The position numbers and the translations under genes were made by a program. The notes beneath the pieces are model-generated. The model was not told the origin of the DNA. It did no database searches and saw only the letters and a list, made by a program, of their open reading frames with translations. From Rhodospirillaceae bacterium UBA4468 (GTDB lineage: Bacteria; Pseudomonadota; Alphaproteobacteria; Rhodospirillales; Casp-alpha2): a stretch of DNA of 20,755 nt. Each line of letters starts with the position of its first letter. Position 1 is the first letter of the stretch. Location: NCBI GenBank assembly GCA_002389385.1, contig DGOK01000068.1, positions 3,698-24,452 of the forward strand, written 5' to 3'. Of the stretch, positions 15,655-20,755 are shown in pieces.

Positions 15655-18600
15655 GTGAAAAAGGTTCTATATATTATTGGCGGACTGATGGGTTTGTTGG
15701 TTGTTGCCTTACTTGTTATTCCAAGTTTCATTAATTGGAATACCTATAAGCCTGAGATCGCAGATCAAGTCCGTGCATTAACAGGGCGCGAGCTGATCAT
15801 CGGTGGCGATATCGACCTGAAGATATTCCCATCGCCGCGCCTAGTTGCTGAGAATGTTTCCCTGAGTAGTATCGAAGGCGCACAATCTCCTGATTTAGTT
15901 TCGTTGCGTTCGGTTGAGGTTCGCATTGCATTAGCACCTTTGTTGGGTGGAAATATTGGGATCGAAACGGTGCAACTGATAGAGCCTCAAGTGTTTCTTG
16001 AGGTGCTCGCAGATGGCCGTGCGACATGGACATTGTTGCCCCCGAAAGAACCTAAACTTGAGGTCGATCAACAAACGGATGCCAATGCGCCTGAAAGTAC
16101 AACGAAGAAAGACAGTGGACCCGCAATAACGCTCGGTTATTTTGAGATCGTCAATGGATCGGTGACATATCAAGATGTAGGGGCAAAAACGACAGAGAAA
16201 ATCGCTGATATTAATCTGACTGTCGCTGCAGCTTCACTCACCGCTGGACCATTTCGTGCAGATGGAAACCTTATCCTCCGAGGATTGCGGCTTGGTGTGA
16301 ATGCAAATATCGGCGAGATTGTTGGGGGCAGGACTTTCCCCATCGACTTATCCATCATGGTTGGTGGCGACAGCGCAAAAGTCTCACTGGCCGGGACGGT
16401 TATAGGCCTTGATCATGATCCCCGCTTCAGAGGTGAATTGAATGTTGCGAGCGCAAATATTGGCGATGTTGTCAGTGCTCTTGCTGATGGCGCTGACCTT
16501 CCAGCGCCCTTAAGCCAATCGTTCACACTTGCTGGAAATATGGACGCATCGGCAAAAGCACTAAGCATTGATGATTTGAAGATCAATTTTGGTGGGGCCG
16601 ACGGGAAAGGCCAGGTTTCAGGTTTGTTTAATGGGACGCCAAAACTCACTGCAAATTTGACGATTGATAAAATCGATGCGGACCCATGGCTTATTGCCAG
16701 CAAGTCGGGCTCATCAAGTGAAGCTGTAACAACGGATGCAGCACCAAAAGCGAAAATATCAGTTGAAGCAGCGGCATCCCCACCCGCAGCACCATTTACC
16801 TTACCGTCCGGGATTACGGCATCCGTCGCGATAAAAATCGGCGAAATTAAGATGCGAGGCGACAAGGTGAGCAACGCTGTTTTGAATGCGGAGCTGAGCG
16901 ATGGCATATTGAACCTTGGACAGTTTTCGTTGTTGGCCCCCGGAGGGTCTGACCTTACCGTCTTTGGAGTCTTAACATCGAAGGCGGGCAAACTAAATTT
17001 TGATGGTCAATTGAGCGCTAAATCTCAACAGCCTAGAAAATTGATGGAATGGTTGGATGTTGATGTAGCCGCCTTAAAGCCCGGCAAGCCCGGTGCCCTA
17101 TCATTAGATATTGCAGCCTCGGCATCACCGGACAGGGTATCTGTCACTAAGCTTGGTATAGCGTTTGATAAGACTGTTATCAACGGCGCTGCAACAATTG
17201 CGTTACGTGATCGCCTTGGTGTGGGCGCATCCGTTAACATCAATCAACTTGATTTAGATGCTTATCTTTCAAATGAAAAGCCCGTCAAGGCAGCGCCTAA
17301 GCCCGAAACAGATGTATCGACTGCATCACCTGAGGCTAAGAAGAACACCCCAGTGGGTGGGATATTTGATGCGTTAAAGCCGTTAACGACCTTTGATGCC
17401 AATATTCTGGCAAACGTTGGGTCTCTGAAATCATCTGGTATGACGCTTCGTGATATTGCTGCAGATTTGAGTCTTGTTCAGGGTGATCTGACAATTCGAA
17501 AATTTAGCATTGGAGATATGCTTTCGGCATCAACATCTATTACGGGCTCAATTCTGGATTTGGGAGGCAGCCCAAAAGCGAAAAAACTGTCACTTAGTAC
17601 AGATATTCGTGATGCGAGTGTTGTGGCGGGGTTTGTTGGTGCCGCATTGCCGGTGCTGGCGAAATCTCTTGGCAAAGTCAGTTTAAAAACGCAAGTCGAC
17701 GGCGCTTTGCTTACACCGCAGATCAAATCAGAAGTATCAGCAATGGCGGCAACGATGAATGCTGATGGCCAACTCAGGTTCCTTGATCCAGTTAATATGT
17801 TCGATCTGGGTGTTCGTATTCGTCATGACGATACAGCTTCTTTGTTACGGCGGTTGGGCAGTGGATATCAGCCTGCCGGTAAGATTGGCGGCTTGGACAT
17901 CACCACATCTCTTAAAGGCGGCGTGAGTGCATTCTCATTTTCAAAGCTGGTTGCTGCCATCGGTGCGGCAAAACTTAATGGTGAGGGTACCGTTGCACTT
18001 GATGGTGCGCGACCAAAAATCGTTACGACGCTGAGTACAGGTGATGTTGTTGTCGATCCATTCTTGCCAGCTCAAAAATCGGCATCTTTATCACCAACAA
18101 CATCGGCGCGTGTTATTCCGGCGAAATTCTGGGTGCCTGAAAATGGTCAACTTGATTTCAAACACCTGATCGCCAGTATTTCCAAGCGCTGGTCCCCGGA
18201 ACCAGTAGACCTGACGGCGTTAAGGTCTGTTGATGCCGATGTCACATTGACCTCGTCGCGTGTTTCTTATCACGAATATAATCTGGAAGGCGCAAAGTTA
18301 CTGAGCACACTTAATAATGGTGTGTTGAATATGAGCGAATTTTCAGGCGTCGTATTCGGTGGCTCCGTGATGTCGAATGCGAGTGTCAACGCATCCGGCG
18401 ATCAGCCGAAACTGGCTGGCCTCGTAACTGTTGGTAATATGGATATCGGCGCTGCATCTAAGGCCGCAGGTATTTCCGGTACGACGGGCACACTCACGAC
18501 GCGGATCGATGTGCTGACGGCGGGGCGCAGTGTTGCCGATTGGGTCGGCTCTCTTAAAGGCGCAGGTGCCATCGAAATTAAAGGCATCAAAGGTCAATCA

Positions 18601-19218
18601 TCTTTGGCAGATATGCCTGTTATTGGTTTGGCACTTGGCCCGTTGTTGCAGGTTTTTGAAGTCCTGAACAGTGGACTAGGCTCGCTGATTGGAGCAGGTG
18701 CAAAAACGGGGATCGGTGAGACCGATGTGACCAGTACGTTCACAATTGCGAGCGGCACGATCAATACGAAAGATACAAAGATCATCTCGAATATCTATAA
18801 AGGTGATATTGTGGGCGATATAAATCTGCCACTCTGGAGCATGAATGTTGGCGGCAATATATCTGTTGATCAGGGAATTCTCGGCACTGTTCTTGCCAAC
18901 GTGGCACGCATCCCCAGCAAGATTCCGTTTCAGGTAACCGGTGATATAGATAAGCCGAACGTTAAAATTCAATCTTTCAGTGGTGCGAGCAGTGCTGGTG
19001 GAAGTGGTATAAAAGTTCCGGGGCTGGATAAACTTGAAAAGAAAATTCCAGGTGTTGGCGGGTTGTTGCAAGGTATCTTGGGCGGCGGTACTAAGTCGCA
19101 GCTAACAACGCCTGAACCGCAGCCACAAAGTGGTAACGAGCCTCCAGCGCAACAGCCGCAACCTCAGCAGCAACAGCAATTGAATCCAACAGATTTACTT
19201 CGGAAGTTGCTTCAGTAA
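15655..19218 (+). CDS. AsmA-family envelope protein, very long, with Q-rich tail
   Basis: This 1187-residue protein is anchored by one N-terminal helix (about 4-26) and is otherwise periplasmic. The opening (PSFINWNTYKPEIADQV, then TGRELIIGGDIDLKIFPSPR) is the standard AsmA N-terminal domain. The body is a long beta-rich repeat region with recurrent LSIDDLKINFGG- and MTLRDIAADLSL-type strands, as in AsmA/TamB/YhdP-like proteins thought to bridge the periplasm for lipid transport. A conserved AsmA C-terminal segment follows (about 960-1115). It ends with a low-complexity Gln/Pro tail and a short LNPTDLLRKLLQ helix. GTG is used as start, with AAGGAA upstream. It is at the long end for AsmA proteins of this group. 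Its last bases overlap the convergent RHH gene. Confidence 0.92.
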   Translation: MKKVLYIIGGLMGLLVVALLVIPSFINWNTYKPEIADQVRALTGRELIIGGDIDLKIFPSPRLVAENVSLSSIEGAQSPDLVSLRSVEVRIALAPLLGGNIGIETVQLIEPQVFLEVLADGRATWTLLPPKEPKLEVDQQTDANAPESTTKKDSGPAITLGYFEIVNGSVTYQDVGAKTTEKIADINLTVAAASLTAGPFRADGNLILRGLRLGVNANIGEIVGGRTFPIDLSIMVGGDSAKVSLAGTVIGLDHDPRFRGELNVASANIGDVVSALADGADLPAPLSQSFTLAGNMDASAKALSIDDLKINFGGADGKGQVSGLFNGTPKLTANLTIDKIDADPWLIASKSGSSSEAVTTDAAPKAKISVEAAASPPAAPFTLPSGITASVAIKIGEIKMRGDKVSNAVLNAELSDGILNLGQFSLLAPGGSDLTVFGVLTSKAGKLNFDGQLSAKSQQPRKLMEWLDVDVAALKPGKPGALSLDIAASASPDRVSVTKLGIAFDKTVINGAATIALRDRLGVGASVNINQLDLDAYLSNEKPVKAAPKPETDVSTASPEAKKNTPVGGIFDALKPLTTFDANILANVGSLKSSGMTLRDIAADLSLVQGDLTIRKFSIGDMLSASTSITGSILDLGGSPKAKKLSLSTDIRDASVVAGFVGAALPVLAKSLGKVSLKTQVDGALLTPQIKSEVSAMAATMNADGQLRFLDPVNMFDLGVRIRHDDTASLLRRLGSGYQPAGKIGGLDITTSLKGGVSAFSFSKLVAAIGAAKLNGEGTVALDGARPKIVTTLSTGDVVVDPFLPAQKSASLSPTTSARVIPAKFWVPENGQLDFKHLIASISKRWSPEPVDLTALRSVDADVTLTSSRVSYHEYNLEGAKLLSTLNNGVLNMSEFSGVVFGGSVMSNASVNASGDQPKLAGLVTVGNMDIGAASKAAGISGTTGTLTTRIDVLTAGRSVADWVGSLKGAGAIEIKGIKGQSSLADMPVIGLALGPLLQVFEVLNSGLGSLIGAGAKTGIGETDVTSTFTIASGTINTKDTKIISNIYKGDIVGDINLPLWSMNVGGNISVDQGILGTVLANVARIPSKIPFQVTGDIDKPNVKIQSFSGASSAGGSGIKVPGLDKLEKKIPGVGGLLQGILGGGTKSQLTTPEPQPQSGNEPPAQQPQPQQQQQLNPTDLLRKLLQ

Positions 19219-19433
19219 TTACCGGACTGCGTTAACACGAACACACGAAGCGCGCTGGATAGGTTGCCGGTGCGCTCGGTGTCGATGTCTCGAATGATTG
19301 CGCTGACACTTACCCCGCGGGATGTCGCAATCTCGCTCAGCCGTTGCCAGAATGCATCTTCCATGGACACACTTGTCTGGTGCCCTGCGATGCTGACAGA
19401 TCGTTTGCGAATTTTTGTTGGGTCGTCGTTCAT
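19212..19433 (-). CDS. Ribbon-helix-helix domain protein (RHH_4-like)
   Basis: This 73-residue protein has RKRSVSIAGHQTSVSMEDAFW (9-29) forming the N-terminal strand and helix start, then LSEIATSRGVSVSAIIRDID as the helix-turn-helix-like remainder and LSSALRVFVL at the end. This matches the small alphaproteobacterial RHH_4 family. The fold suggests a dimeric DNA-binding protein, but these particular proteins have no well-defined targets that I know of. Its ATG overlaps the stop of the VOC gene (ATGA at 19430-19433), so translation is probably coupled. The 3' end overlaps the last seven bases of the AsmA gene on the other strand. Confidence 0.85.
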   Translation of the reverse strand: MNDDPTKIRKRSVSIAGHQTSVSMEDAFWQRLSEIATSRGVSVSAIIRDIDTERTGNLSSALRVFVLTQSGNY

Positions 19434-19798
19434 CCGGCTTTAGGCGGGAAGTTAACTTCAATTTTAAGGCCAAACGGTGCGTTGAAGAATATTTGCCGGT
19501 CACCAGTTCCAGGCACAGTACGCGCATCAAACTTAATTTCATGCGCATCAAGTCTTACGGTCAACGCATCTAAATCCTGGCCTCGAAAGGCGACATGATC
19601 CAACGGTCCAGTGCCACCTGTATCAGGTTTGCTCACGACAATATGGACGATGGCAGGACCATCTTTCTCACCATACATCCATGATCCAGCGCGCCCAAAA
19701 TTAGGGCGATGACCATCGTGTAGGCCGATGACATCAGCAAAAAATGATACGGTTGCGTCCAGGTCTTCCGTAACGACATTGATATGATCGAGTTGCAT
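19430..19798 (-). CDS. VOC-fold protein (glyoxalase/bleomycin-resistance superfamily)
   Basis: A single VOC module of 122 residues contains two beta-alpha-beta-beta-beta halves: QLDHINVVTEDLDATVSFF (2-20) opens the first and LDHVAFRGQDLDALTVRL (66-83) opens the second. Possible metal ligands are His5, His68 and Glu114 (LKIEVNF), the usual facial arrangement. His52 is also present. Members include metal-dependent lyases, isomerases, dioxygenases and antibiotic-binding proteins, so the reaction cannot be named. AAGGAG lies about nine bases before the ATG. It is translationally coupled to the RHH gene and starts 66 bases downstream of the hydrolase end on the same strand. Confidence 0.87.
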   Translation of the reverse strand: MQLDHINVVTEDLDATVSFFADVIGLHDGHRPNFGRAGSWMYGEKDGPAIVHIVVSKPDTGGTGPLDHVAFRGQDLDALTVRLDAHEIKFDARTVPGTGDRQIFFNAPFGLKIEVNFPPKAG

Positions 19799-19864
19799 GA
19801 TGGTATTCTCCTTATATAGAAAACTTTACGCCACCCAGTGTTCGAAGCCAACAGACGAGCAAGG

Positions 19865-20485
19865 TTATAGTGTCTTCATGAATCCGCAAATGGCATCAAT
19901 CGCGTCTGCTATATTTTGCTCTTCAGTGAAGCCAGATTTCTTGCGCGGCTTAAGGCCATGATCACCATCCGGCGACCAATGCATTTGAATATTTTTTGAA
20001 ATCCCAAAGCCTGGCACTTCATCTTTCGTGCCAAATGGATCGCGCTCGCCTTGGCAGAATAATGCAGGTGTCTTCAGATCGATAAGATGTTCGGTTCTTA
20101 GTTTCTCTGGCTTGCTGGGAGGATGGAAAGGATATCCTAAACATACGACGCCTCGCACCTTGGCATCATCAGCAACCATACTGGCAATGCGCCCGCCCAT
20201 CGATTTCCCACCAACCACCAACGTTTCTGGACTGAGGTCGGCGATAACGGCATTCCATGTATCCAGCAGGATTGGCAATCTGTCCGGTGGTTTCTTCTTT
20301 CCAGTTTCCCGGCGGTCCACCATGTATGGGAATTCAAAACGAACGACACGAAAGCCGCTCTGGGCCACGCCTGATGCTATCCAATTCATGAAATTTCTGT
20401 CCATGGGTGTGCCGGCACCATGGGCTAAAACAAGCGTCAGGGGCGTGCTATCTGCCCCATCAATAATATAATTTGGCGCGGTCAT
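19865..20485 (-). CDS. Alpha/beta hydrolase, KANL3/Tex30-like
   Basis: This 206-residue cytosolic hydrolase has a complete catalytic triad: nucleophile Ser95 in VGGKSMGGR, Asp149 in CQGERDPFG, and His176 in DGDHGLKPRKK. The oxyanion region is in LAHGAGTPMDRNFMNW. The GKSMGG elbow and the compact core without a lid match the bacterial relatives of KANL3/Tex30 (dienelactone hydrolase-like) rather than lipases. The substrate is unknown. Its start overlaps the stop of the NfeD-type gene (ATGA at 20482-20485), so the two are co-translated. The VOC and RHH genes probably follow on the same transcript. Confidence 0.88.
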   Translation of the reverse strand: MTAPNYIIDGADSTPLTLVLAHGAGTPMDRNFMNWIASGVAQSGFRVVRFEFPYMVDRRETGKKKPPDRLPILLDTWNAVIADLSPETLVVGGKSMGGRIASMVADDAKVRGVVCLGYPFHPPSKPEKLRTEHLIDLKTPALFCQGERDPFGTKDEVPGFGISKNIQMHWSPDGDHGLKPRKKSGFTEEQNIADAIDAICGFMKTL

Positions 20486-20755
20486 TTTGAAGTTGTGTCG
20501 GTCTTTTCAATGCGGAAGATAGATCCATCAATACCCGTTACAGTGACATGTACGCCTGCAGGCATATCGTCGCCACTGACTTGCCAGGTTGTATCATCTA
20601 CGGTGATCTTGCCGATGCCATCAACGATGGGCTCACTGAGTGTAAATCGCCGTCCGACATACTGTTCGCCACGTCGGTTAAGTGTTGGATGCTCAGATTC
20701 CGTGGGGTGCCGTTTCACCCATAGGCGTCCACCGGCAACACTGACAATGGAAAGG
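20482..20755 (-). CDS. NfeD-family protein, C-terminal soluble domain (partial)
   Basis: The frame enters from the right edge with LSIVSVAGGRLWVKRHP and continues through TLNRRGEQYVGRRFTLSEP and then VSGDDMPAGVHVTVTGIDGS to the stop at 20482. This is the small OB-fold C-terminal domain of NfeD proteins, whose membrane helices would lie outside the window. A GTG at 20718 could be mistaken for a start, but the coding pattern clearly continues upstream of it. NfeD proteins usually work with an SPFH/stomatin-like partner encoded next door, in membrane microdomain organisation. That partner would be expected just beyond the window, but I cannot see it. The stop is coupled to the alpha/beta hydrolase start. 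Confidence 0.85.
   Translation of the reverse strand, partial: LSIVSVAGGRLWVKRHPTESEHPTLNRRGEQYVGRRFTLSEPIVDGIGKITVDDTTWQVSGDDMPAGVHVTVTGIDGSIFRIEKTDTTSK

Noticed and set aside
16413..16991. A 192-codon open frame antisense to the AsmA gene
   Set aside because: It lies wholly within a well-supported AsmA coding region and has no ribosome site or family resemblance.
1..20755. CRISPR arrays, tRNAs, insertion sequences, phage genes or a defence island
   Set aside because: No regularly spaced repeats, cloverleaf-like segments, transposase motifs, attachment-site duplications or known defence domains were seen. Composition looks even across the window.

Overview
The window reads as ordinary chromosome from an alphaproteobacterium, most likely a free-living, moderate-GC member of the Rhodospirillales or a close relative. 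This rests on several family signatures: a cysteine-poor 41-residue L36, a GlcDEF glycolate oxidase set, a MOFRL-type glycerate 2-kinase, a very long AsmA protein with a glutamine-rich tail, and a small RHH_4-type protein. I see no phage, transposase, integron, CRISPR array, tRNA or rRNA. The species assignment is inference from family resemblance only.

Layout. Positions 1-181 are the last part of a sensor histidine kinase (+). It converges on a riboswitch-led small membrane-anchored protein (271-573, -). Upstream of that, on the same strand, lies a class V PLP enzyme (873-2027, -). Next, divergently, comes an amidoligase-family gene (2090-3050, +) whose 5' end is out of frame at a run of eight C. 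It converges with a DMT/EamA permease (3047-3976, -). A strong promoter then drives ribosomal protein L36 (4171-4296, +), followed by a clear intrinsic terminator.

The centre (4484-15609, +) is a 2-hydroxyacid block. It holds an MFS permease, glcD, glcE and glcF, an orphan sensor kinase broken by one in-frame stop, and a secreted TPR protein. After a small membrane protein on the opposite strand come an LDHD-type FAD D-2-hydroxyacid dehydrogenase and glycerate 2-kinase. The logical flow is uptake of glycolate/lactate-like acids, oxidation to glyoxylate or pyruvate by the Glc complex and the LDHD-like enzyme, and phosphorylation of glycerate (the product of the glyoxylate carboligase route, whose genes are not in the window) into glycolysis. 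An AsmA-family envelope protein (15655-19218, +) follows.

The right end is a minus-strand gene string with overlapping starts and stops: an NfeD-type protein running off the edge, an alpha/beta hydrolase, a VOC-fold protein and a ribbon-helix-helix protein.

The most notable signal is a c-di-GMP-I (GEMM) riboswitch at about 590-690 (-), in front of a 100-residue protein I cannot assign. Two broken reading frames (the nonsense codon in the kinase and the C8 tract in the amidoligase gene) and several short perfect inverted repeats at gene boundaries also deserve a second look.
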